A DNA stretch of 64,000 nt from DATAES01 sp963802415 (lineage in GTDB: Bacteria; Actinomycetota; Acidimicrobiia; Acidimicrobiales; JACDCH01). The notes beneath the pieces were generated by a model. That model ran no database searches. It saw only the letters and a program-made list of their open reading frames with translations, and was not told where the DNA came from. Shown here piece by piece: positions 41,752-49,816 of the stretch. The position numbers and the translations under genes are program-made. Numbering within the stretch: the first letter of the stretch is position 1; every line of letters begins with the position of its first letter. Location: NCBI GenBank assembly GCA_963802415.1, contig CAWDIH010000003.1, positions 372,001-436,000 of the forward strand, in the 5' to 3' direction.

Positions 41752-44120
41752 CCGGAAAGCGCTCCCGGTTCCGGCGCGGCCAGCAGCGCCTCGCCCGACG
41801 GCTCCACCGTCGACCAGCCGGGATCGAGGCCGGGTGCTGTCAACCGCACGAGGTCGACGTCATCGTGAGGCGTGAGCTCCCACAGCAGGGCGGGACGAGC
41901 ACCGTGCCAGCGCACGGCGTACGACATCGTCCCGAAGTGCGTCGGAGCATCGTGCACCTCGAATCCCTGCCCAACCCACCGGTCGGGTAACAGCGAACAC
42001 AATGCGAGCGCGGGCGCACCAGCACCACGCCGGCGCGCCGGCACCTCCCGCACGAGGATGTTGCGCACCACGGACAGGAACTGCGCCGCCGCCCAACCGT
42101 GGTGGCCGTCGCCCATGCACCCGCCGGGCAGCTGGGGATGGATCGCTTCGGGCCACGTCCATGTCGGCGTCGCCGCATCGAGGAGCCAGGTGAGCCGGTC
42201 GAGGGCCCGGCGGTCGCCGCCGGCGAGCTCGACTTCGGCCACTTGCATCGTGAGATAGGTCGCCAGGCCGGTGTGGCTGATCGCCTGGAAGAACGCGTCC
42301 CCGAGGCTGAATCTCGTGCGGACGACGTCGAGGGTGGCAGCGATGCGGCGATCGTCGGGGGCGAGCAGGTGCAGTGGTTCGCACGCGACGATCGAGCCGA
42401 TGACGCCGGCATCGATGCGGCGCCGCGGACCGGCGGGGATGGCATCGGATCCGAGCCGGCGCGAGACCATACCGAGCGAGGCGACCGTGTCTGCCCACAG
42501 CGCGTCCGCCTGCTGTCGTACGAGAGCTGCGGCCTGTGTCTGGTCGAACGCGGCCAGCAGTTCGGCTGCAGAACGCAGCCCCGCCGTGCACCAGAAGTCG
42601 TCCCAGTAGAAGTAGTCGAACGGCCCGAGATGCTCGGCGGACACGCTGGCGGGAAGCAGTCCTCGCAACTCGGGACCGCGCCGCCGCTTCGTTCGCCGCT
42701 TGCGCTCGATCCACTGAGCACCCTTCGCGACCGATCCCAGCATCGGTTCGATCGACTCTCGGTCTCGGGTGAGCCGCCAGTGCTCGGCGATCGACCACAG
42801 CGCGCAGCCGTTGGAGTCCCACTCTCTCGGCTGGCTGAAGAAGAACCCGTCCCCCCGCTGCCGGCCCGGATAGGAACGAAGCACCTCGCCGACCTGTGAT
42901 GCGAAGCCGTACCGCCCGAGCGCGGCGAGGAGGAACGCGGCGTCACGGAACCAGAATCGGTGATAGGTGCTCGGGCCCGGTGTGATGTCCGGGCCATCGT
43001 GCAGTGCGAGCAGGAAGCGGCGGTTGGCATCGACCGCTTCCTGCAACCGCGCGTCGGGTAGTTCGAGGCTCATGCCTCCACGACTCTGCGCGGCCCAACC
43101 GCGTGCCACCTGCTCGGCCGAGGGGATCGCGACAGGAAACGTCGGCGCCCGTTCCACTCGACGGCGTGTCCGTGCCCGGCGCCGCGTACGGCTGGCGGGT
43201 ACCAGCGGCAGCACGGCGCGCAGAGTCGCGGTGTGCGGCAACGGATAGACGAACGCGGCTTGCGCCATTCCCGCTTCGTCGCGAAGTCCGGGCGGGATCG
43301 GACCAGCGCTCGCGCCGTCCGCGAGGACGATCTGCGCACTGTCGCCGTCATGAAAGGTCGACGCTGCGACCTGCGCGGGTGCCCGCGGCAGCAGCATCGC
43401 GATGCGTCCGTCCACCGTCACCGTCGTGCGGTCGTGCAGGCCGATGCGCTCGATGACCGCGAGCCCTTCGGGGTTGTACGGGCGAACCGCGAGCGCAACC
43501 GCGAACGGTACCGGGCTGCGGTTCTCGATCTCGACGATGACCATCTCGGACTCGTCGGCGCCGGCCGGACCCGCGTAGCACGCATACGCGCGGTGCACCG
43601 CGTGACCACCCGGCACACGCATTGACGTCTCCACGACCGGCGCGGCCGCGACGAGACGCTGCCGCATTCGTGACGGCGGCTCTCGGGACGGTACGTGCCA
43701 GCCGTCTTCTGCACCGATCCACCAGTCGAGCGACCAGCCGTCGAACCATGTCGTGACGAGCCCGCGAGGATCCACAATCGCCTCCCATGGCGAGGCGACG
43801 TTGCCGACGAGCGTCCAGTTGCGGGCCGTGACGTTGGTGAGAAACGGCAGATGACCGCGAGGCGTGAACGTTGGTGCGGTCGGGTCGAGTTGTCCCTCGA
43901 GCCAGTACGGCCACACCCAGTCGGGGCCGATCTGCGCCGCTGCCCGCGTTCGCAGCGCGCGGAACACGGTGCGAGCGCCGATCGGCAGAAGCTCGCCCGG
44001 CGACTCGACTTCGACCGTCTCACCGAGTCGTTGGAACGTCGACAGGTGGCGAACGATGTCGTCGTCGATACGCAGGCGTCCCATCGCGCGCCGCAACGCC
44101 CAAGTGCGAAACCGGCTCAT
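41748..44120 (-). CDS. Six-hairpin glycosidase (GH15-like) protein
   Basis: A 790-residue protein. The first about 330 residues are beta-rich with an N-terminal GH15-like sandwich; residues about 340-740 form an (alpha/alpha)6 barrel (FWFRDAAFLLAALGRYGF, REWDSNGCALWSIAEHWRLTRD, FDYFYWDDFWCTAGLRSAAELL, TWPEAIHPQLPGGCMGDGHHGWAAAQFLSVVRN). The WPEAIHP Glu and an early W-F-R-D Asp are candidates for catalysis. It resembles glucoamylase/trehalase-type enzymes but the substrate is open. It follows gpsA after 42 bases and is coupled to the cyclase. Confidence 0.78.
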   Translation of the reverse strand: MSRFRTWALRRAMGRLRIDDDIVRHLSTFQRLGETVEVESPGELLPIGARTVFRALRTRAAAQIGPDWVWPYWLEGQLDPTAPTFTPRGHLPFLTNVTARNWTLVGNVASPWEAIVDPRGLVTTWFDGWSLDWWIGAEDGWHVPSREPPSRMRQRLVAAAPVVETSMRVPGGHAVHRAYACYAGPAGADESEMVIVEIENRSPVPFAVALAVRPYNPEGLAVIERIGLHDRTTVTVDGRIAMLLPRAPAQVAASTFHDGDSAQIVLADGASAGPIPPGLRDEAGMAQAAFVYPLPHTATLRAVLPLVPASRTRRRARTRRRVERAPTFPVAIPSAEQVARGWAAQSRGGMSLELPDARLQEAVDANRRFLLALHDGPDITPGPSTYHRFWFRDAAFLLAALGRYGFASQVGEVLRSYPGRQRGDGFFFSQPREWDSNGCALWSIAEHWRLTRDRESIEPMLGSVAKGAQWIERKRRTKRRRGPELRGLLPASVSAEHLGPFDYFYWDDFWCTAGLRSAAELLAAFDQTQAAALVRQQADALWADTVASLGMVSRRLGSDAIPAGPRRRIDAGVIGSIVACEPLHLLAPDDRRIAATLDVVRTRFSLGDAFFQAISHTGLATYLTMQVAEVELAGGDRRALDRLTWLLDAATPTWTWPEAIHPQLPGGCMGDGHHGWAAAQFLSVVRNILVREVPARRRGAGAPALALCSLLPDRWVGQGFEVHDAPTHFGTMSYAVRWHGARPALLWELTPHDDVDLVRLTAPGLDPGWSTVEPSGEALLAAPEPGALSG

Positions 44121-44162
44121 TGCCTTGCTCGCACTTCAGTCCGTCCAGATCAACAAGCGCAT

Positions 44163-45167
44163 CTAGCCAGGATGGTGCTCGTGGCGGGCCGGGGTGCCGC
44201 TGATCAGTCCCCGATACGCGTCGTTGGCCGTTCGTCCGCCGTGGACGACACCGACCACCTCGGTCGTGATCGGCATCTCGACGCCCATGCTCTCGGCCAG
44301 CTCGAGCACCGTGCGACAGTTCTTCACGCCCTCGGCGACCTGGTTCATCTCGGCGACGATCTCGTCGATGGTGCGGCCCTTGCCCAGTTGCTCGCCGACG
44401 TAACGGTTGCGCGACTGCGGGCTGATGCACGTCGCGAGCAGGTCGCCCATGCCTGCCAGTCCCGCGAAGGTCATCGGCTCACCGCCCATGGCGACGCCGA
44501 GACGGGTCATCTCCGCCAGGCCGCGCGTCATGACCGCAGCACGGGTGTTGTCGCCGGCCCCGACGCCATCCGCCATACCCGACGCGATGGCGATCACATT
44601 CTTCATGACGCCACCGAGCTCGGACCCGATCACGTCCTTGTTGGAGTACACGCGGAACAGCCTCGTGGCGAATATCCGCTGCAACGCCGACGCGATGAAG
44701 TCGTCTGCCATCGCCACGACGGCGGCCGCCGCTTGTCCGGCGAGGATCTCCTTGGCGAGGTTCGGGCCCGTGAGGACGGCCACCGGATGTCCTGGCATGA
44801 CCTCGTGTACGACCTCGCTCATGCGCAGCCGTGATCCCTGCTCGAGTCCCTTGGTGAGGCTGACGACGGGGACCCACGGGCGCAGGCACGTCGCCACCTG
44901 TTCGATCGCGTCTCGAAATCCATGGGACGGGACCCCCATGACGAGCACGTCGGCGTCGTGCACCGCCTCTTCGATCGAGCTCGTGGCCCGCAGCTCGCGG
45001 TGGAGCCGGAAGCCCGCGAGGTACTCGCCGTTCTCGTGCTCTTCGTTGATCTGGTCGGCCAGCTCTTTGCGACGCGACCACAAGATGGTGGGCTCGTTGA
45101 GCGACGCCAGTTGCGCCACGGTCGTTCCCCACGATCCGGCTCCGATCACTGACACGCGGATCGTCAC
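44163..45167 (-). CDS. gpsA: NAD(P)-dependent glycerol-3-phosphate dehydrogenase
   Basis: A 334-residue enzyme reducing dihydroxyacetone phosphate to sn-glycerol 3-phosphate for phospholipids. Rossmann start VSVIGAGSWGTTVAQLA, V-S-L-T-K-G-L-E, the catalytic Lys in SELGGVMKNVIAIASG, and FAGLAGMGDLLATCISPQSRNRYVG. The start is the GTG at 45167; longer open sequence upstream would cross fbiD. First gene of a run with the glycosidase, cyclase and LLM genes. Confidence 0.93.
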   Translation of the reverse strand: MTIRVSVIGAGSWGTTVAQLASLNEPTILWSRRKELADQINEEHENGEYLAGFRLHRELRATSSIEEAVHDADVLVMGVPSHGFRDAIEQVATCLRPWVPVVSLTKGLEQGSRLRMSEVVHEVMPGHPVAVLTGPNLAKEILAGQAAAAVVAMADDFIASALQRIFATRLFRVYSNKDVIGSELGGVMKNVIAIASGMADGVGAGDNTRAAVMTRGLAEMTRLGVAMGGEPMTFAGLAGMGDLLATCISPQSRNRYVGEQLGKGRTIDEIVAEMNQVAEGVKNCRTVLELAESMGVEMPITTEVVGVVHGGRTANDAYRGLISGTPARHEHHPG

Positions 45168-45190
45168 GATCGTGAGGCTACGCCCGCGTT

Positions 45191-45242
45191 CGATGTTGGT
45201 TCGATTGTGGGGGCCATGGCCCCGGAATTGACCCAGAGTTCG
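45191..45242. repeat. 52-bp palindromic repeat, diverged copy 6
   Basis: Keeps the outer ends (CGATGTTGG and AGAGTTCG), the length and the central GGGGCCATGGCCCC inverted core, but has drifted in between. It lies between the divergent gpsA and fbiD genes, so it cannot be a terminator there. Confidence 0.6.
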
Positions 45243-45273
45243 CACGGGATGCGCCCCCATAGACTCGCCCGCG

Positions 45274-45843
45274 ATGCCCGGGACGCACGTGCTCGTGCCG
45301 ATCAAGTCGTTCCGCAACGCAAAGGTCCGGCTGGCGGGCGCGCTGCCGCCTTCGGAACGGGCGGCGCTGGCGAAGCGCATGGCGGGCCGGGTCCTGGCAG
45401 CAGCGGGGCCGTTGCCCGTGTCGGTCGTGTGCGACGACGTCGACGTTGCCGCGTTCGCCGAGGCGCGTCGCGCCGGTGTGATCTGGCGGCCCGGGCTCGG
45501 GCTCAACGCCGCCGTCACCGACGGTGTCGCGCAACTGACCGCCGACGGGGCGGTCGAGGTGATCGTGGCGCATGCGGACCTCCCGCTGGCGGACGACCTC
45601 AGCCGCCTCGCCGGGTTCGCCGGCGTCACCTTGGTGCCCGACCGGCGCGACGACGGCTCGAACGTCGTGTGCGTGCCGACCGGCCTGCGGTTCGTGTTCT
45701 CGTACGGCCCGGATTCGTTCGAACGCCATCGTCGCGAAGCCGACCGGCTCCGCGTTCCCTACCGCGTGTTGCGTGATCCTCGCCTCGGGTGGGACGTCGA
45801 CGTGCCCGCGGACCTCGAGCTTCCCGAGCTGCCGTGCAGCTGA
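45274..45843 (+). CDS. fbiD: Phosphoenolpyruvate/2-phospholactate guanylyltransferase (F420 biosynthesis)
   Basis: A 189-residue CofC/FbiD nucleotidyltransferase that activates phosphoenolpyruvate (or 2-phospholactate) with GTP in coenzyme F420 synthesis. Visible: the nucleotide-binding start VLVPIKSFRNAKVRL, G-L-G-L-N-A-A-V-T-D-G, the metal Asp in VIVAHADLPLADDL, P-D-R-R-D-D-G-S-N-V and DVDVPADL at the end. It overlaps the next gene by 10 bases. It agrees with the F420-type LLM gene in the window. Confidence 0.9.
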   Translation: MPGTHVLVPIKSFRNAKVRLAGALPPSERAALAKRMAGRVLAAAGPLPVSVVCDDVDVAAFAEARRAGVIWRPGLGLNAAVTDGVAQLTADGAVEVIVAHADLPLADDLSRLAGFAGVTLVPDRRDDGSNVVCVPTGLRFVFSYGPDSFERHRREADRLRVPYRVLRDPRLGWDVDVPADLELPELPCS

Positions 45844-46565
45844 ACTTGCCGGTCCCGGCGCGCGCGCTGGCCATCGCTGCTCATCCCGACGACGTCGAGT
45901 TCGGTTGCGGGGCAACGCTCGCGAAGTGGTCCGCCGCGGGTTGCGTCGTCGACCACCTGGTGTGCACCGACGGGTCGAAGGGGTCGTGGGATCCGGCGAC
46001 CGACGTCGGCGCGCTCACCGCAACCCGGCAGGACGAACAACGCGCTGCCGCGAAGGCGCTCGGTGCGACGGGTGAGGTTGCGTTCCTCGGCGTCGTCGAT
46101 GGTGAGCTCGAGGCGTCGCTCGAGCTGCGACGGGAAGTGGCGGGATGGATCCGCCGCTTCCGACCGGACGTCGTCCTCGGCCACGACCCGTGGCGGCGTT
46201 ACCGCCTGCACCCGGACCATCGTCACGCCGGCTTCTTGACCGTCGACGGTGTCGTGGCGGCACGCGATCCCCACTTCTATCCCGACCTCGACGTCGAGCG
46301 CTGGCGACCGACGACGTTGCTCCTGTTCGAAGCCGAGGACGTCGACCACTTCGAGGACGTGTCCGGGTTCGTGGATGCGAAGCTCGCCGCGCTGCACGAG
46401 CACGCGAGTCAGCTGCGCTCGACGATGCACATCGAGGTCGGCAGCGCCGACGAGGAGGCGCACCGTCGCCGTTTCCGGCGGCGCGAGCTCGAGGGCATGG
46501 CCGTCTTCGGCCGGCAAGCGGGGGTGCGCTACGCCGAGGGCTTCAAACGCATCGACGACGTTTGA
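45834..46565 (+). CDS. PIG-L/LmbE family deacetylase-like protein
   Basis: A 243-residue zinc hydrolase of the PIG-L fold: AIAAHPDDVEFGCG gives the HPDD zinc ligands, DGSKGS follows, and YRLHPDHRHAG gives the second site. This family includes MshB and Mca, but D-G-E-L-E-A-S-L-E-L-R and the short length match the general LmbE group acting on N-acetyl sugars or amides. The GTG at 45834 is used and overlaps fbiD by 10 bases; later starts are possible. Confidence 0.83.
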   Translation: MQLNLPVPARALAIAAHPDDVEFGCGATLAKWSAAGCVVDHLVCTDGSKGSWDPATDVGALTATRQDEQRAAAKALGATGEVAFLGVVDGELEASLELRREVAGWIRRFRPDVVLGHDPWRRYRLHPDHRHAGFLTVDGVVAARDPHFYPDLDVERWRPTTLLLFEAEDVDHFEDVSGFVDAKLAALHEHASQLRSTMHIEVGSADEEAHRRRFRRRELEGMAVFGRQAGVRYAEGFKRIDDV

Positions 46566-46569
46566 CCTG

Positions 46570-46640
46570 GGGGCTGCGCCCCCGGCGCCTTCGGCGCCTG
46601 CCCCATCGCCGCCCGACTCGCTGGCGCTCGCTCGGTCGGC
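46570..46640. repeat. GC-rich hairpin array between convergent genes
   Basis: Three adjacent inverted sequences: GGGGGCTGCGCCCCC, then GGCGCCTTCGGCGCC with a TTCG loop, then 46608-46640, which weakly resembles the 34-bp element in dnaE2 and 16234-16267 (shared CGCTGGCGCT core and GCCG ends). The first two look like strong bidirectional terminators. Confidence 0.55.
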
Positions 46641-46710
46641 CTCTGCTCGGTCGAGAGCTTGCCGAGCGTCATGCCTTCAGGGACCGAGCAGAGCTGCCCC
46701 CTCGTCGGGA

Positions 46711-47511
46711 CTACCGGGGAGCCGGCGGCAGTGTCGCTCCACCGGCGAAACATTGCGCGATCGACATCCATTCGGCCGCCGCGTCGCCCACAACCGAAAG
46801 CGCAGTGTCGGCTACGTTGCGACGCTGCGTTACGACCAAGCAGAAGTCGAGGGCCGAGCCGCTGACCACCTCACCGACGGCATCACCGTCGACGAACGTG
46901 TCGCCGCTCGGCAGTGAGAGCTCGACTCGTACGGGCTTGTCGGGCGGCGTGCGACCGCGCACGACGTAGCTCCAGCCACGGGTCGCGCAGCCGAGAAAGG
47001 CGATGTGCCGCAGCCGGTCGGTCACGGGTCTGGCGTCGATCGGAAGTCCGAGGCCGTCCACGACGTCCTGTCCGTGCGCCCACGTCTCCATCAGTCGAGC
47101 TGTCGTGAACGACCGCAGGCTCATCGGCGGTCCGTACCACGGGAGCCGTGTCGACGCGTCCTTCTCCGCGACGTCGGCGAGAGCGTCGAGCATGGCCGCG
47201 CGCGCAGCCCGCCATGCCGCGAGCAGCATGAAGCCGGTGAGCTCACGGCCGAGTCGCTCTGCGTGCGTGGTGAAGGAGTCGATGTCTGCCAACCGTCTGT
47301 CCCGGTCGGCGACGAACCCGTCCGGGTCGACGGCCGCCTGCCGACCGGTCTCGTCGAAGTACGCCAGATGACCGATCTGGTCGCGGACCCGCCATCGCGG
47401 CGCGGGCGTCGGCGTGTTCCAGGCATCATCGGGGAGTTCAGCGACGATGCTGTCCAAGGCCTCGTGCTCGGCATGGAGGTCCTCGAACAACTCAGTGAGC
47501 GGATCGTGCAC
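46711..47511 (-). CDS. TIGR03084-type DinB-fold metal-binding protein
   Basis: A 266-residue protein with the mycothiol-dependent maleylpyruvate isomerase/DinB fold in TIGR03084 form: D-D-A-W-N-T-P-T-P-A-P-R-W-R-V-R-D-Q-I-G-H-L-A-Y-F-D (metal His), MLDALADVA and LMETWAHGQDVVDGLG with two more metal His, then a C-terminal domain (GRTPPDKPVRVELSLP). Members may use mycothiol, which this organism probably makes. The GTG at 47511 is chosen; the open frame reaches 47556, close to the divergent NuoF-like gene. Confidence 0.75.
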   Translation of the reverse strand: MHDPLTELFEDLHAEHEALDSIVAELPDDAWNTPTPAPRWRVRDQIGHLAYFDETGRQAAVDPDGFVADRDRRLADIDSFTTHAERLGRELTGFMLLAAWRAARAAMLDALADVAEKDASTRLPWYGPPMSLRSFTTARLMETWAHGQDVVDGLGLPIDARPVTDRLRHIAFLGCATRGWSYVVRGRTPPDKPVRVELSLPSGDTFVDGDAVGEVVSGSALDFCLVVTQRRNVADTALSVVGDAAAEWMSIAQCFAGGATLPPAPR

Positions 47512-47557
47512 GGCGCCAAGTGTGTCCGCACTCACCACAGGGGGAACAGTCCACACG

Positions 47558-49042
47558 ATGGGTGAGCATCTTCATTTGCTGTCCGGTCAGCCGGTGACAT
47601 CCCTCCAACACTGGGTCGACCGCGGCGGCGGGCGCGGCATCGCCGCGGCACGCGACATGGGACCCGAGGCCGCAGTCGCCGAGGTCGAGGCATCCGGCCT
47701 GCGAGGCCGGGGCGGCGCCGGGTTCCCCACGGGGCTCAAGTGGCGAACAGTTCTCTCGCATCGGGCTCCCGAGTTGCCGACACCGGTGGTCGTCAACGCC
47801 GCGGAAGGCGAGCCCGGCACCTTCAAGGACCGCACGCTGCTGCGCCACAACCCATACCAGGCGGTCGAGGGCGCACTGATCGCCGCATCCGCGGTCGGTT
47901 CGGACTGGATCATCTTCGGACTGAAGGCTTCGTTCGAGCGCGAGCGCGACCGTCTGCAGGCCGCGATCGACGAGACGGTCGACGCAGGGTGGAGCGACGG
48001 CGTCACCGTCGACATCGAGCTCGGCCCCGACTCGTATCTCTACGGCGAGGAGACCGCGCTGCTCGAGGTCATCGACGGGCGCGAGCCGTTCCCACGCGTC
48101 GCGCCACCGTGGCGTCACGGCATCGACGAGCTCGGTGACGGCGCCTCCACAGCCAGCTCACTCGAACTGTCCCCTGCAGAGGGAGCCAACGAGCTGCCGC
48201 CCACCCTCGTGAACAACCTCGAGACGGTGTCCAACCTCCCGGCGATCCTCGCACAGGGATCCGCGTGGTTCCGTTCGGTCGGCACGGAGCGCTCGCCTGG
48301 AACGATCGTCGTCACGGTGAGCGGGGCGGTCCAGCACGACGGCGTCAACGAGCTCGCACTCGGCACGCCACTGCGGGAGGCCATCGAGATCATCGGCGGC
48401 GGGCCGCGCATCGGCCGTCGGATCAGTGCAGTGCTGTCCGGCGTCTCGAACGCGGTGCTCACGGCGGACCGTCTCGACACGCCCCTCACCTATGAGGACA
48501 TGGCGAGTGCAGGCGCCGGCCTCGGCTCCGCAGGCTTCTTGGTGTTCGACGACCTCACGGACTGGGTGGCCGTCGCACAGGGCGTGTCGCGGTTCCTCGC
48601 GGTCGAGTCGTGTGGTCAATGTCAACCGTGCAAGGACGACGGCAAGGTCATCGCGGCCGCGCTCGACCGATTGCGCCGATCGACGGCGAGGTCGAACGAT
48701 CTCGACCTCGCCGCAAGACGGCTCGGCACCGTGATTCTGGGCGCACGGTGCTTCCTCGCACAGCAACACCAGACCGTGGTCGGCAGCATCCTCGAACGCT
48801 TCCCCGACAGCTTCAGGGCGCACGCAGACGGGATCGCCGACCCGGCAGATGCGTTCCCCGTCGCGGAGATCCTCGATTTGCCCGGCGAGCGTGTGCAGAT
48901 CGACGTGCGCCAGTTGCGCAAGCAACCGGACTGGAGCTACGACGCCACGGACTCCGGACGGTCGCCCGCCGACCGCATCGACGAACGACTAGACGAAGCG
49001 GAGGCCGATGCCGCGGCGACGCGACGCGCACGGCCGAAGTAG
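47558..49042 (+). CDS. NuoF-like NADH-binding flavoprotein (orphan diaphorase)
   Basis: A 494-residue protein of the complex I 51-kDa family. Visible: the FMN/NADH region GRGGAGFPTGLKW, NAAEGEPGTFKDR, SYLYGEETALLEVIDG, PPTLVNNLETVSNLP, the SLBB-like linker, and the 4Fe-4S ligands in ESCGQCQPCKDD with the fourth Cys in GARCFLA. The N-terminal thioredoxin-like part of HoxF is absent, and no nuoE, nuoG, hydrogenase or formate dehydrogenase gene is next to it. A dienelactone hydrolase gene follows after 11 bases. Its electron acceptor is unknown. Confidence 0.85.
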   Translation: MGEHLHLLSGQPVTSLQHWVDRGGGRGIAAARDMGPEAAVAEVEASGLRGRGGAGFPTGLKWRTVLSHRAPELPTPVVVNAAEGEPGTFKDRTLLRHNPYQAVEGALIAASAVGSDWIIFGLKASFERERDRLQAAIDETVDAGWSDGVTVDIELGPDSYLYGEETALLEVIDGREPFPRVAPPWRHGIDELGDGASTASSLELSPAEGANELPPTLVNNLETVSNLPAILAQGSAWFRSVGTERSPGTIVVTVSGAVQHDGVNELALGTPLREAIEIIGGGPRIGRRISAVLSGVSNAVLTADRLDTPLTYEDMASAGAGLGSAGFLVFDDLTDWVAVAQGVSRFLAVESCGQCQPCKDDGKVIAAALDRLRRSTARSNDLDLAARRLGTVILGARCFLAQQHQTVVGSILERFPDSFRAHADGIADPADAFPVAEILDLPGERVQIDVRQLRKQPDWSYDATDSGRSPADRIDERLDEAEADAAATRRARPK

Positions 49043-49053
49043 GTTCCGCAGCC

Positions 49054-49746
49054 ATGGGAGAAACCGTCGAATTCGCGAGCAACGGCAACGAGGCCTCCGG
49101 CTACTTGGCGCGTCCGAGCGGTGGGTCGGGCCCCGGCGTCGTCGTCATCCAGGAATGGTGGGGTGTCGACGACAGCCTCAAGAGCACGGCCGACCGCTTG
49201 GCATCCGCCGGTCTTGTCGCGCTCGTGCCCGACCTGTACCACGGCGATGTCGCCGGCCACGACGAGATGGACAAGGCGGCACAACTCATGCAGTCGATGC
49301 CGCCCGATCGCGCCGCTCGCGACATGAGCGGTGCCGTCGACTTCCTCGCCGGCAACGACGCCACCACGGGACGCGGCGTCGGCGTCGTCGGCTTCTGTAT
49401 GGGCGGCATGCTGTCGTGGATCCTCGCGGCCAACCGTCCCGACAAGGTCAAGGCCGCAGTCGCGTTCTACGGCTACCCGCAAGGCGAGATGGAGCCGGAC
49501 TGGTCCAGGCTCGAGGCGTCGGTGCAGGGACACATGGCGGAGAACGACGACTTCTTCGGTCCCGACGGCGCCAAGGCACTCGAGTCGAAGCTGCGGGACA
49601 TGGGCAAGGACGTCTCGATCACGATCCACGCCGGGACGGGGCATGCGTTCATGGGCCCGCACAACGCACTGGGCACGCTCGACGAGGAACTGGCCGAGGC
49701 GCTCTGGCCGCGCGTCACCGCCTTCCTGCACGACACCCTCGACTGA
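49054..49746 (+). CDS. Dienelactone hydrolase family protein
   Basis: A 230-residue alpha/beta hydrolase. The nucleophile is Cys in GFCMGG, the elbow used by dienelactone hydrolases; the oxyanion region is VIQEWWGVDD and the catalytic His is in GTGHAFMG. The usual substrates are dienelactones from chloroaromatic breakdown, but most members are general carboxylester hydrolases. It starts 11 bases after the NuoF-like gene. Confidence 0.87.
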   Translation: MGETVEFASNGNEASGYLARPSGGSGPGVVVIQEWWGVDDSLKSTADRLASAGLVALVPDLYHGDVAGHDEMDKAAQLMQSMPPDRAARDMSGAVDFLAGNDATTGRGVGVVGFCMGGMLSWILAANRPDKVKAAVAFYGYPQGEMEPDWSRLEASVQGHMAENDDFFGPDGAKALESKLRDMGKDVSITIHAGTGHAFMGPHNALGTLDEELAEALWPRVTAFLHDTLD

Positions 49747-49756
49747 TGTTCGCAGT

Positions 49757-49811
49757 CGCAACGCCCGGGCGTTCCACCACATCACGTGTGGTCAGACGCC
49801 CGGGCGTTGCG
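49757..49811. terminator. Bidirectional terminator hairpin
   Basis: CGCAACGCCCGGGCGT at 49757-49772 and ACGCCCGGGCGTTGCG at 49796-49811 are exact inverse complements. An inner stem (CCACA/TGTGG) fills the loop. It fills the gap between the convergent dienelactone hydrolase and patatin genes. Confidence 0.75.
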
Positions 49812-49816
49812 GAAGG

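Noticed and set aside
11383..45242. The 52-bp repeats as ordinary intrinsic terminators
   Set aside because: Copy 3 is between codirectional genes, copy 6 is in a divergent gap, none has a T-tract, and the conserved outer arms go beyond what a terminator needs.
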